Below, piece after piece: positions 25,550 to 33,141 of a DNA stretch of 64,000 nt. A program made the translations under genes and the position numbers. The notes beneath the pieces are model-generated. The model searched no databases. It saw nothing but the letters and a program-made list of their open reading frames with translations, and was not told where the DNA came from. The stretch lies in assembly GCF_042682545.1 (NCBI RefSeq), contig NZ_JBHUHQ010000002.1; one strand, given 5' to 3'. Position 1 is the first letter of the stretch. The number at the start of each line of letters is the position of its first letter. The DNA is from Ornithinibacillus salinisoli (GTDB lineage Bacteria; Bacillota; Bacilli; Bacillales; Amphibacillaceae).

Positions 25550-26437
25550 CTATATTTCTAAGGTACTTACCTTTTTAGGATTATGAACTTGCAACCACTT
25601 TTCTGACTCAATTATCATCCAATTTCCCATCTCATTTAAAAAATCAACTATTTCATTTGGATTTTCTACTGGGTTAATAGCATATTTAAGGGCTTGTTTC
25701 ATTTCAGAATCTTTTTCTGGGTAATGTTCAGCGAATATCCTATATGCCGGGAATAAGTCTCTTGTATATTTATTTTCTTCCTCTATTACAAGTGCAAGTC
25801 CCGCCCTAACTATGATTTTCATAATCCATCCACAACAATCCAATATATCTTCAAGATCGTCATTACCAACAAGGTCATCCTTTGCTTGTTGAATTTGTTT
25901 TTTTAGGTTTACAAGATGTTCATTACCAAGTGTTTTATCTGCTTTATAATTAGGCAAATGGACACTTAAATCCTCTCCATATACACATACACTATGAGTT
26001 TTAATCATAAACGGTATTATAGAAAAGATATTGGTTTCTAAAATATCTTCATGATAATAGAAACTAAGTTCCACACCATTTACACAACTGTACTTTTTGT
26101 TTAATTCTTGTTCAGCCTTGTCAACCCATTTCAAGTCTATATCATTGGTATCTTTATTCGTAATCGCTATTGTATCTAAGTCTGAAACACTATCTATACC
26201 CAATCCACGAGGAATAGACCCTCTAATATATATACTATGTAAATCTTCTCTTAAATGAGTTTGGTATTTTTCTATTACCTTTTCTATCACCTTGTAAAAG
26301 TCAGGTTTAATATTACTTAGTCTTGAATCATTTATTATATATCCTTTAGTATCGGTCGGACAAAAACGCCCAATTTCTTTAATTTGTGCCAACGTATCTC
26401 CCCTTTTGTATGTTGCATTAACCTGCTGCTTTAGCAC
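25550..26437 (-). CDS. Nucleotidyltransferase-domain protein
   Basis: This 295-residue protein has the Pol-beta nucleotidyltransferase signature IYIRGSIPRGLGIDSVSDLD followed by TIAI (about residues 68-92): G-S near the start and D-x-D, with a later acidic GVELSFYY strand. The C-terminal half is helical (ILDCCGWIMKIIVRAGLALV), resembling substrate-binding domains of antibiotic nucleotidyltransferases. A transfer of AMP to a small molecule or protein is inferred. The start is GTG 26437 with AGGAG 6-7 nt upstream. It lies beside the APH-like pseudogene. Confidence 0.75.
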   Translation of the reverse strand: MLKQQVNATYKRGDTLAQIKEIGRFCPTDTKGYIINDSRLSNIKPDFYKVIEKVIEKYQTHLREDLHSIYIRGSIPRGLGIDSVSDLDTIAITNKDTNDIDLKWVDKAEQELNKKYSCVNGVELSFYYHEDILETNIFSIIPFMIKTHSVCVYGEDLSVHLPNYKADKTLGNEHLVNLKKQIQQAKDDLVGNDDLEDILDCCGWIMKIIVRAGLALVIEEENKYTRDLFPAYRIFAEHYPEKDSEMKQALKYAINPVENPNEIVDFLNEMGNWMIIESEKWLQVHNPKKVSTLEI

Positions 26438-26486
26438 AAAAAGCTCCTGCCATTGTTGTATAAAAGCAACCCGTACTTAAAGAACC

Positions 26487-26780
26487 TTATTTCTTTAAAC
26501 TATCCAAGAAGGTATATCCAAAAACAACGCCAGCGATTATTTGAATAGTTGGACTTCCAATCATAATTATCTCTGGTATTTTAATCGAGTTTACTCCTAA
26601 AGAAGAAAATGGTAAAACCGACATTGATAATATATAGCAAGATGGTAATGCAATCGCAATAAACTTTATCCAATCAAATGTCCATTGTTTATTCTGTTTA
26701 ATTTCAATTAACAACTTTGGTAATCTAAGAAAGAGTCCAATAACAATCGGAAATATAGTTCCAAATAATACAACAGGCAT
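26487..26780 (-). CDS. Small multi-pass membrane protein; probably starts upstream at a non-ATG codon
   Basis: The ATG-initiated form has 97 residues with three hydrophobic segments (VVLFGTIFPIVIGLFLRLPK, WIKFIAIALPSCYILSMSVL, IIAGVVFGYTFLDSLKK). The frame is open for 38 more codons upstream and adds another membrane helix, FFYYFGWTIVIGFIIYLGSK. An AAGGGGG ribosome site sits 8 nt before an in-frame ATT at 26894-26892, and no ATG, GTG or TTG occurs between. The ATG at 26780 has no ribosome site. The likely real product is about 135 residues starting at ATT, or the original start codon was mutated. I do not recognise the family. Confidence 0.5.
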   Translation of the reverse strand: MPVVLFGTIFPIVIGLFLRLPKLLIEIKQNKQWTFDWIKFIAIALPSCYILSMSVLPFSSLGVNSIKIPEIIMIGSPTIQIIAGVVFGYTFLDSLKK

Positions 26781-27025
26781 TATTTCAAAATTTATACTGG
26801 CTTCTTCTTCTAATCTAACCTGAAACTTACTTCCTAAATAAATAATAAATCCAATAACAATTGTCCAACCAAAATAATAAAAAAACCTTTTAATAAAGCA
26901 ATCCCCCTTGAAAACGATTTACTTACTTAAATCCCTCCTCAATTCATGCCCTTTAGCACTAGAAACGACAGCTCTTATTAGAACTAATGCCCCCTACAAT
27001 TCAAAAAGAATTAATTAAGCTAATG

Positions 27026-27217
27026 TTAGAAGAATTTATTTAGTAATGGGATTATTAAAACCACTGTGATAATACTTTGAACAAAACTTTTTAATAGTCC
27101 CTTCTTCCAACTTATTTCATAAATATGATTAAACAACCTTTCAAAGATAAAGTAAATTATTGAAAAAGTAATTATAGCAAAAATAAAGTGATTAAAGTCT
27201 TGATAAATAGAGTACAA
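27026..27217 (-). CDS. Small two-helix membrane protein
   Basis: This 63-residue protein has hydrophobic segments HFIFAIITFSIIYFIFERLF and SFVQSIITVVLIIPLLNKFF separated by a basic ISWKKGLLK loop. The start is TTG 27217 with AGGTGAT upstream. Function is unknown; it is one of several small leftward genes in this accessory stretch. Confidence 0.5.
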   Translation of the reverse strand: MYSIYQDFNHFIFAIITFSIIYFIFERLFNHIYEISWKKGLLKSFVQSIITVVLIIPLLNKFF

Positions 27218-27252
27218 AAAATCACCTACCCCTCTCGAATAAATCTAACCCA

Positions 27253-27777
27253 TTAGTTTACTGAATCAATTTTCTCAAATATGCTCGAATAAGTACTCCT
27301 GATATTGGTTTCGGTTTTAGTATCGTTGTATAGTCCGAAACCCCAAGTTTTAAATCTTCCATCACCTTCACTCATAATACCAGATATATACATCTGGTCC
27401 TCAACATCAGGAAATTCATCATAAGTTATATCGTCATATATAAAAGGTACATATGCTTTCTCTGATTCTATGAAAAAAATAGGAAGTTTTAATTCACTAT
27501 ACACTTTTGAATATTTATTTTCTCCTGCCTGTTTTAAATATTCCTTCATAATAAAAATAGCATCGTACTCATCAGAAATGCCTTGATTCTCATACTCTAA
27601 TTCTTCCAAAGACATATTATGAAAAGAAACATTTTCCTCTCTTACATCAGGTTTTTCACCAATAACACCAATGGTCAAATCCTCCCCCATATAAACTGGA
27701 GACTCGTATTCATCTTCTGCATTACAACCCATTAAAAAAACAAGTAAGATAAGAATTCCTATAAATAACTTTTTCAA
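27253..27777 (-). CDS. Small lipoprotein of unknown function
   Basis: This 174-residue protein starts LKKLFIGILILLVFLMGCNA with lipobox LMGC, then an acidic, Tyr-rich domain (EDEYESPVYMGEDLTIGVIG, YDAIFIMKEYLKQAG, TWGFGLYNDTKTE). The TTG at 27777 is 9 nt after GGAGGG; a TTG two codons earlier is too close to that site. Proteins with this outline are common in Bacillaceae accessory regions; no function can be given. Confidence 0.65.
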   Translation of the reverse strand: MKKLFIGILILLVFLMGCNAEDEYESPVYMGEDLTIGVIGEKPDVREENVSFHNMSLEELEYENQGISDEYDAIFIMKEYLKQAGENKYSKVYSELKLPIFFIESEKAYVPFIYDDITYDEFPDVEDQMYISGIMSEGDGRFKTWGFGLYNDTKTETNIRSTYSSIFEKIDSVN

Positions 27778-27858
27778 CCCCAAATGCCCTCCCTACTTTA
27801 ATTGTATTTTTAAAAAAGCATAGATATTAAAAGTGATTACGATTCTGGATAGGGGAGA

Positions 27859-29117
27859 TTATTTCTTGTTATAACCGAAAAATGTCATGTCTCCGATTTC
27901 ATTCTTATCTATTCTATACGGAGCGGTTTGGTCAGAATATCTGCGAACAAATCTCCCTTTACCTATCGGATAAATCTCAATATGTAGATTACCTCTGAAC
28001 CTTGTGAAGTATAATTTTCCTTTAATAAGCTCTATTTCAATCTTATTTTGCAGATATGTTCCGCAATACTCTTTAAGCTGTTCTTCGCTAAGAGAATATT
28101 CTTCTTGAATTGTCGGCTCAGTAACATCAACATGATGCAGAATATCAGAAATTGCATTTCCCAACCTATATTGGTCAATGGCTTCATTATTTGAAAGAAT
28201 GATAATACAAATATCTTCATCAAAATAATTCTGCATATAAGTGCCTATCCCAAGGTGATCTCCTCCATGAGAATATCTGCTTGTTCCGTAAACATGATGG
28301 TGTTCCAGTCCATAACAGTAGTTACTTTTGTTCTCGTTGAAAAACCTTGTATAAGCTTTCTTCGACAGAATTTTTCTATCCCGCAAGCAGGAATACCATT
28401 TGAATAGATCATCGCAATTTGAAATGATAGCTCCTGCACCGATGCTAAATTTTTCATTATGATAAGGCGATTTAATAAGTGCATCCAAATCTTTTACATA
28501 ATTACTAGATCTATATTTAATCGTTTTACATCCGTCATCAATATCACTGTTCGTCATATTCAAAGGTATAAATATGTTGTTACGAATAAAATCTTCATAA
28601 GTCTCTCCTGAAACATTTTCAATGATCCAAGCAAGCAGATTATAGTTCGAATTATTGTAATCAAACTCTTTTCCTGATGGATGTATAGGCTTTTTATTAA
28701 TATAACGATTAAAAAAATCGTTTCTCGAATAGTTCATTCTGTTATATTCAGCGAAAAATTCATTTTCAAAATCATAAAAATTATACAAACCAGATGTATG
28801 CGATAATAAGTGATGTACAGTAATCGAATCGTTGATCTTCAAATCTCTAGGGAGGTGAAAATTTGCAGGTTTATCGATGTCCAACATTTTCTTGTCATAT
28901 AAGAGCATGATTGCAAAGGCAGTAAATTGTTTAGACATGGAAGCAATTGAAAAGCAAGATTTTATATCATTTTTAATTCCAAACTAGATACTTGAATATC
29001 CATATGCTTTTTCAAAAAAATTTCACCTTTTTTAATGACTTGAATAACCCCGTAAAAGTCCCACAATTCAAGATATTTGTTTATATATGTTTCTAGTTTC
29101 CAGCGTACTGCTTGCAT
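27859..29117 (-). pseudogene. Class C beta-lactamase-like serine hydrolase, disrupted by frameshift and stop
   Basis: ATG 29117, with GGAGAGAACTG before it, begins MQAVRWKLETYINKYLELWD and then FYGVIQVIKKGEIF. At a run of seven A/T (29014-29020) the frame shifts to give EKAYGYSSI. A TAG at 28984-28986 follows, after which FGIKNDIKSCFSIASMSKQF continues into 359 intact codons. The remainder has the nucleophile motif S-M-S-K, TVHHLLSHTSGL, an FDYNNSNYNLLAWII Tyr motif and a C-terminal SHGGDHLGIG box, so the enzyme was a penicillin-binding or esterase type of about 420 residues. With two lesions before the catalytic serine it is unlikely to be functional, unless it restarts internally at 28938, right at the active site. 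Confidence 0.8.
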
Positions 29118-29270
29118 CAGTTCTCTCCTCACAAAATAAAATAACTTTGATTAAAATTCATTTGAATTAAGAAAATTTTTCTCTTCTGTACTACTTATAA
29201 ATTCCACAAAAAAAGCGATCTCCTTGTTGAAGGATTGCACCCTTAAGTGCAATAATGACTATTTAATAAA

Positions 29271-29570
29271 TTATATTTTTGAAGCTGTTGCCTGCATTGG
29301 ATTAGTGTCAAGAGGTTCGCTACTATACCAAGTTTTCACTCTATCACCAATGCCTAATTCATTACGATTTTCACCTTTAAAAACTGTGTCGCTTGAATAT
29401 TTTAAGTCCACTTTATAATCGTTACCTTGAATTAATAATGAGTCATCATCAATTTCTAAAATTTATCCAGTAACTCCTTCAATGTTCAGTGCATCCTTAT
29501 CAGATGAACAACCATTAACAAATAATAAAACCATAAAAGAAATTATACTTAGTAAAATTTTAGACTGCAT
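29271..29570 (-). pseudogene. DUF3221-like small lipoprotein with internal stop codon
   Basis: ATG 29570, with GGAGGG 7 nt upstream, encodes MQSKILLSIISFMVLLFVNG and C, a good lipoprotein signal. SSDKDALNIEGVTG follows, then a TAA, then in the same frame ILEIDDDSLLIQGNDYKVDL and IGDRVKTWYSSEPLDTNPMQ to the final TAA at 29271-29273. The second half looks like the C-terminal part of DUF3221 (YobA-like) domains. One nonsense codon separates two well-preserved halves, so the gene was inactivated recently or the base was misread. Confidence 0.7.
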
Positions 29571-29636
29571 AATACCCTCCTTTGCTTATGCTTTTTATAC
29601 TACTATCATTAAACTCTACTGCCCACTTAGTTTAAT

Positions 29637-29675
29637 AACGGGTACATGTATCCTTCTTAAAGTAATACACCCGTT
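29637..29675. repeat. Hairpin of the recurrent GGGTGC-type intergenic motif
   Basis: AACGGGT and ACCCGTT pair across a 25-nt AT-rich loop, in the spacer between the methyltransferase and the lipoprotein pseudogene. Related ACCC/GGGT motifs occur at other junctions in 25-33 kb. Confidence 0.45.
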
Positions 29676-29776
29676 AACGCAATATGATAATAAAACTTTT
29701 CTTAAAAGTTAAAATTTATTCTAGAAATAAATTATGTACTATTATAAGTAATTAATCCGTTCTAATTAAAAGATGT

Positions 29777-30514
29777 TTAGAGATGGTCAGACTTTTTGGC
29801 AACAAATACAGCTAGCCAGTAATCTCTCCATAAACAATCAACATCTTTAAAACCTACTTCTCGTAAATATTGTAAGTAATTACTAATAGATTCACATTTA
29901 TTTCCTTCAGCATCTTGCTTTTTCTTATCCTCTCTCATAAATTTATCAATATTATTTGTATCTAGGTTCTCACCTATGCTATTTAACTTTAATCTTGCTC
30001 TTTTGCTTCCAATGAGTTTTTCAATTAATGCAGTTTCTCCAGCCATATGGTCAGCAAAAACAAAAACGCCTTCCGAAGTAAGCACATTATATACTTCTCT
30101 AAATAATGCTTTTTTGTCTTCAGCGTGATGAATTGCCATAGAACTAGTGACTGCATCAAACTTAATATTTTTATACCTTTTTGACCATAACGATTGAGTA
30201 AAATCTAATTTATCATAAACTAGATTAGTTGATTGAGTTAATAGTTTTTTTCTTGCAATTTCTAGCATTACTTCAGCTCCATCAGTTACATAAATTTCAT
30301 TAATGGAATCTGAATTTATCAATTTCTCCGTAAATAATCCAGAACCTGCTCCTAACTCTAATATGGATGCTCCCTGTTGAATTAAGTCTTCTAATAAGAA
30401 TAAAGTAACATTTAACATTTCATTTTTCCTTTTAGGGTCGAATCCTTGTTTCGTATTATACTTAGTAGCTCTCTCGGTATTATTATAGGATTTAATACTA
30501 ATTTGTTCAGACAA
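29777..30514 (-). CDS. Class I SAM-dependent methyltransferase
   Basis: This roughly 245-residue cytosolic protein has the Rossmann methyltransferase motifs: motif I SILELGAGSGLFTEKLINS (about residues 50-68), motif II IYVTDGAEVMLEIARKKL, and FDAVTSSMAIHHAEDKKALF as motif IV/V with GVFVFADHM. The substrate is unknown. TTG 30514 is the favoured start, 5 nt after AGGTGG; a GTG three codons earlier overlaps that site. It is part of the leftward accessory series. Confidence 0.82.
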   Translation of the reverse strand: MSEQISIKSYNNTERATKYNTKQGFDPKRKNEMLNVTLFLLEDLIQQGASILELGAGSGLFTEKLINSDSINEIYVTDGAEVMLEIARKKLLTQSTNLVYDKLDFTQSLWSKRYKNIKFDAVTSSMAIHHAEDKKALFREVYNVLTSEGVFVFADHMAGETALIEKLIGSKRARLKLNSIGENLDTNNIDKFMREDKKKQDAEGNKCESISNYLQYLREVGFKDVDCLWRDYWLAVFVAKKSDHL

Positions 30515-30598
30515 AAATACCACCTACCTTTAATTATAAATAATCTCTACTACTAAATCTTTATTAAACCAAGTTGCTCCGATATTTGATATAAAATA

Positions 30599-30630
30599 AA
30601 CAGGAACTACCATACTTACGGCTTCCTGTT
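30599..30630 (-). terminator. Terminator of the GNAT gene
   Basis: AACAGGAA and TTCCTGTT pair across a 16-nt loop. On the minus strand the stem is followed by TATTTTAT. It lies between the acetyltransferase and methyltransferase genes. Confidence 0.6.
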
Positions 30631-30727
30631 GTTGTGTAAGTTATACACCCTTTTGTTGAAGAAGGGTATTGATCCCTTCATCCCAGATAAATAACTTATT
30701 TATTCCTATTAGGACATTTAGTGAAGG

Positions 30728-31186
30728 TTACCGTCTAACTTTTAATAGTAAAATAACTTCACTTTCCTCTAACAACTTGCCTGTGTTTACGAATCCAAGT
30801 GACTCATAGAATCGAAGTGCCGAATAATTATCTGGCTCTGTTGAAAGTCCAATATAATGACAGTCATCATTCTTTTTGAGCATATCTATGACTTGTTGCA
30901 TTGCCTCTTTTCCGTATCCCATTCTTTGATAAGAGACATCAATCATAAACCTAGGAATCCAATACTTCCTCTCTTCAATCTCGTTTGGATCACATTCCGT
31001 CATCATAAAACCTATAACTTCCTCATCCAAATGTATGGCGTACGGTGTAAAATTGGGATCTACCTTAGACTCTGCAATGGAATAAACATTAGGAGCAATT
31101 CGATCAACTTGATCCTCCGCTAACTTTAGGTTTAGGCATTTATACATATTTTTTACAGTTAATTCCTGAATCGATATTTGAGCCAT
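30728..31186 (-). CDS. GNAT N-acetyltransferase, diamine/spermidine-acetyltransferase-like
   Basis: This 152-residue protein has a GNAT core: YWIPRFMIDVSYQRMGYGKE (about residues 78-97), with the acetyl-CoA loop Q-R-M-G-Y-G, and IGLSTEPDNYSALRFYESLG with FVNTGKLLEESEVILLL at the end. The N-terminal VKNMYKCLNLKLAEDQ resembles BltD/PaiA-type acetyltransferases, but the substrate is inferred only. The start is the second ATG of ATGTTTATG, 7 nt after GAGGAG. Confidence 0.82.
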   Translation of the reverse strand: MAQISIQELTVKNMYKCLNLKLAEDQVDRIAPNVYSIAESKVDPNFTPYAIHLDEEVIGFMMTECDPNEIEERKYWIPRFMIDVSYQRMGYGKEAMQQVIDMLKKNDDCHYIGLSTEPDNYSALRFYESLGFVNTGKLLEESEVILLLKVRR

Positions 31187-31495
31187 AAACATTCTCCTCT
31201 AGATAAGATTTACTACTATATTCTCCGTATAAATAAACATGCTACAGGACCTTAACGCTTTTACTTCAGAGGTGCAAAACAAAAAACTCTGGAAAATTCA
31301 CAAGCTAAATCACACAACTTTCACAACCGAAATCACAGTATAAATCGCATATTATTATGACACGCAGAACATATTCTTTTCTTCGTATCATTATTTTTAT
31401 ATTTACTTGTGTGACTAAGCCCCCCTTTTGCACCACAACAACAGCGAGGCTTTCTTCAAATTTCGCACCCTTTTGTTTAAGTGCTTTTTAAACAG
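31187..31495. other. Intergenic region, no gene seen
   Basis: About 300 bases. It contains one copy of the recurrent GC-rich intergenic motif (GCACCC near 31465, followed by TTTTGTTTAAGTGC). No ORF with a ribosome site was found. Confidence 0.45.
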
Positions 31496-31726
31496 TTATC
31501 CAAAGTGATTATGAAAACACCAAACAATAAGAATCATACTCATTATTCCCCAAGCTGTGGTACTCACTATCCACCAAATTATAGATTTAGCTTTTGTTGA
31601 ACTTTCCTCGTCTTCCATATTTGCTTTTATAAAAGCGAGTTTACTTTCCATACCTCTTTTCATAGAAGTGAGAGTTACAAATCCGATTAAAATAAAACCA
31701 ATAGTTATCCATAGTAATAAGTCCAC
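31496..31726 (-). CDS. Small two-helix membrane protein
   Basis: This 76-residue protein has an N-terminal helix LLLWITIGFILIGFVTLTSM, a charged middle (MESKLAFIKANMEDEESSTK) and a second helix IIWWIVSTTAWGIMSMILIV. The start is GTG 31726, 8 nt after GGGAGG. The family is not recognised. Confidence 0.55.
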   Translation of the reverse strand: MDLLLWITIGFILIGFVTLTSMKRGMESKLAFIKANMEDEESSTKAKSIIWWIVSTTAWGIMSMILIVWCFHNHFG

Positions 31727-31919
31727 CTTTTATACCTCCCTTTTTCTGAGGATTACTTTCCCTTCAATCTTCTTTATTCAATTTTCCTGCCCGTTTAGCA
31801 CAAGGTCGTTATAAAATCTATATTAACATAATATTCCAACCATTTTTCATAAAAATAAGAACCATCGATTTGACGTTCTCTTATTTAACTCTTACTCCCT
31901 TTAGTACAACAAGAAAATT

Positions 31920-32123
31920 TTATTCATCATCTTCATTATCAAGTAAATAGCCATAGAATTCTTCATGTAAAGATATACCTGTTAATAGTGACTTTTGTGT
32001 TTCTTTGTCTATTAAGTCGAGTAAATAATTATCCGCAAGTTCATCTCCACCATCAATCATGACTAAAATCGAATGAATTACTCCTTTGATAATTTCATTC
32101 TGTGTTTTCCAATATGCATTCAA
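31920..32123 (-). CDS. Small acidic protein of unknown function
   Basis: This 67-residue soluble, acidic protein opens NAYWKTQNEIIKGVIHSILV and ends with LHEEFYGYLLDNEDDE. The TTG at 32123 follows AAAGG at about 11 nt. The preceding small gene ends 18 nt upstream, so the two are probably cotranscribed. Small acidic proteins of this kind are often immunity proteins, but nothing in the sequence proves it. Confidence 0.4.
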   Translation of the reverse strand: MNAYWKTQNEIIKGVIHSILVMIDGGDELADNYLLDLIDKETQKSLLTGISLHEEFYGYLLDNEDDE

Positions 32124-32141
32124 CTCTTCTGGCGACCTTTT

Positions 32142-32285
32142 TTATGATTGAAATAATTCATATTCTTCTTCACTTTCAGACCATATTAAATCAGTATTTG
32201 GATTTAAACTATCAACCGCAGTATCTGTCCAATAATCTTTTATTTGCTTTAAATTTTTGAATAAAAGTATATGTTTTTCATTCAT
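32142..32285 (-). CDS. Small acidic peptide of unknown function
   Basis: This 47-residue ORF begins MNEKHILLFKNLKQIKDYWT and ends DLIWSESEEEYELFQS. ATG 32285 has AAGGGAAAG 7 nt upstream. It directly precedes the 67-residue acidic protein. The clear ribosome site and protein-like composition support it despite its size. Confidence 0.4.
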   Translation of the reverse strand: MNEKHILLFKNLKQIKDYWTDTAVDSLNPNTDLIWSESEEEYELFQS

Positions 32286-32398
32286 ATTTGCTTTCCCTTC
32301 TTGCTTTAACAATCTAATATTTATTAACTTACTTCTACTTCTTTTAAAAAATAAGAACTGCCAAGCGACAACCCTAGATCACAATAGCCCCCGTTACT

Positions 32399-32611
32399 TT
32401 AATTAGCCTTATCTGAAAGGAAAAAATTCTTTGCTATTCTCGCCAAAACAGCCGATAACGGAATAAATATAATCGGAAAAATAACTAAGTTCATTAGATC
32501 AGTTTGAAATAAATCAACAAATAAATGACTTATAAAGTAAAAGTAAAACTGATAACTCGCAAATAGAAGTATCACAAAAAATATCCAAAATAACAAAGTG
32601 TCCTTCCTCAT
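32399..32611 (-). CDS. Small two-helix membrane protein
   Basis: This 70-residue protein has hydrophobic segments LLFWIFFVILLFASYQFYFY and LMNLVIFPIIFIPLSAVLAR, ending in a charged KNFFLSDKAN tail. ATG 32611 follows AGAGGTTATTAC. Function is unknown. Confidence 0.5.
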   Translation of the reverse strand: MRKDTLLFWIFFVILLFASYQFYFYFISHLFVDLFQTDLMNLVIFPIIFIPLSAVLARIAKNFFLSDKAN

Positions 32612-32653
32612 GTAATAACCTCTTTCAAAATAAAGTCTTATTAAACAAAACTG

Positions 32654-32902
32654 CTACGTTAGTATACTATTAAAGAAAACTTTTTTTGATAAATGCTCTT
32701 TTATTTCCTCTGTATCATAGTCAGTTTGATATAAAGAAATAATGATTTGTAGTAACCTTATTGATTCAGGATGAAACTTTTTCCCTCTATTTCTAATTTC
32801 ATAGCAAAAATAAGCATCGAATTTTTGTACATATCTTTGCACTGTTGTTTCTGGAACACTTGTAGCTTCACTTAATTGTTGAAAAGACATATATCCATTC
32901 AA
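32654..32902 (-). CDS. Small helix-turn-helix protein (MerR-like N-terminal domain)
   Basis: An 82-residue protein whose first half, MSFQQLSEATSVPETTVQRY, is a helix-turn-helix like the winged N-terminal domain found in MerR-type and in phage or plasmid DNA-binding proteins. RNRGKKFHPESIRLLQIIIS and a short helical tail follow. The start is uncertain: an ATG four codons into the frame gives the cleanest domain. It lies next to the tandem repeats upstream of the secreted protein and faces away from it, so it is a candidate regulator of that promoter. Confidence 0.5.
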   Translation of the reverse strand: MNGYMSFQQLSEATSVPETTVQRYVQKFDAYFCYEIRNRGKKFHPESIRLLQIIISLYQTDYDTEEIKEHLSKKVFFNSILT

Positions 32903-33058
32903 CCACTAACCAACCACCGCCACTATTATTTTAGTTGATAAAATAGTATTTTAGCAATCTACTTAACCACCACAAGAAAGATATCTACAAATAAATGTAT
33001 CCCTTTTAAGCTATAATAAATTTTCAACAAGAACACCCCTAGTATATCTTGGTTTTTG

Positions 33059-33133
33059 TTTACTAAATAGTTCAAATGTAGTATTTACTAAATAGTTCAA
33101 ATATATTATTTACTAAATAGTTCAAATATAATA
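33059..33133. repeat. Three perfect tandem direct repeats, 25-bp period
   Basis: TTTACTAAATAGTTCAAAT occurs three times, with TACTAAATAG starting at 33061, 33086 and 33111. The first core bases are identical in all copies and the linker varies slightly. The array ends about 10 bp before the open frame of the secreted Gly-rich protein and about 40 bp before its ribosome site, so it overlaps or adjoins the promoter. It is best read as a regulator-binding array. Confidence 0.75.
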
Positions 33134-33141
33134 GTCTAGTT

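Noticed and set aside
29224..29418. 64-codon plus-strand ORF
   Set aside because: It is the antisense of the DUF3221-like lipoprotein pseudogene, whose signal peptide, lipobox and ribosome site make the minus strand the coding one.
32142..32285. Frameshifted single gene together with 31920-32123
   Set aside because: The two frames are separated by a stop plus an 18-nt spacer with its own ribosome-site-like AAAGG, so two small genes are more likely than one broken gene.
33059..33133. CRISPR array
   Set aside because: The 25-bp-period repeats leave only about 6-8 bp between 17-19-bp identical blocks, there are just three, and no cas genes are near. A promoter-side binding array fits better.
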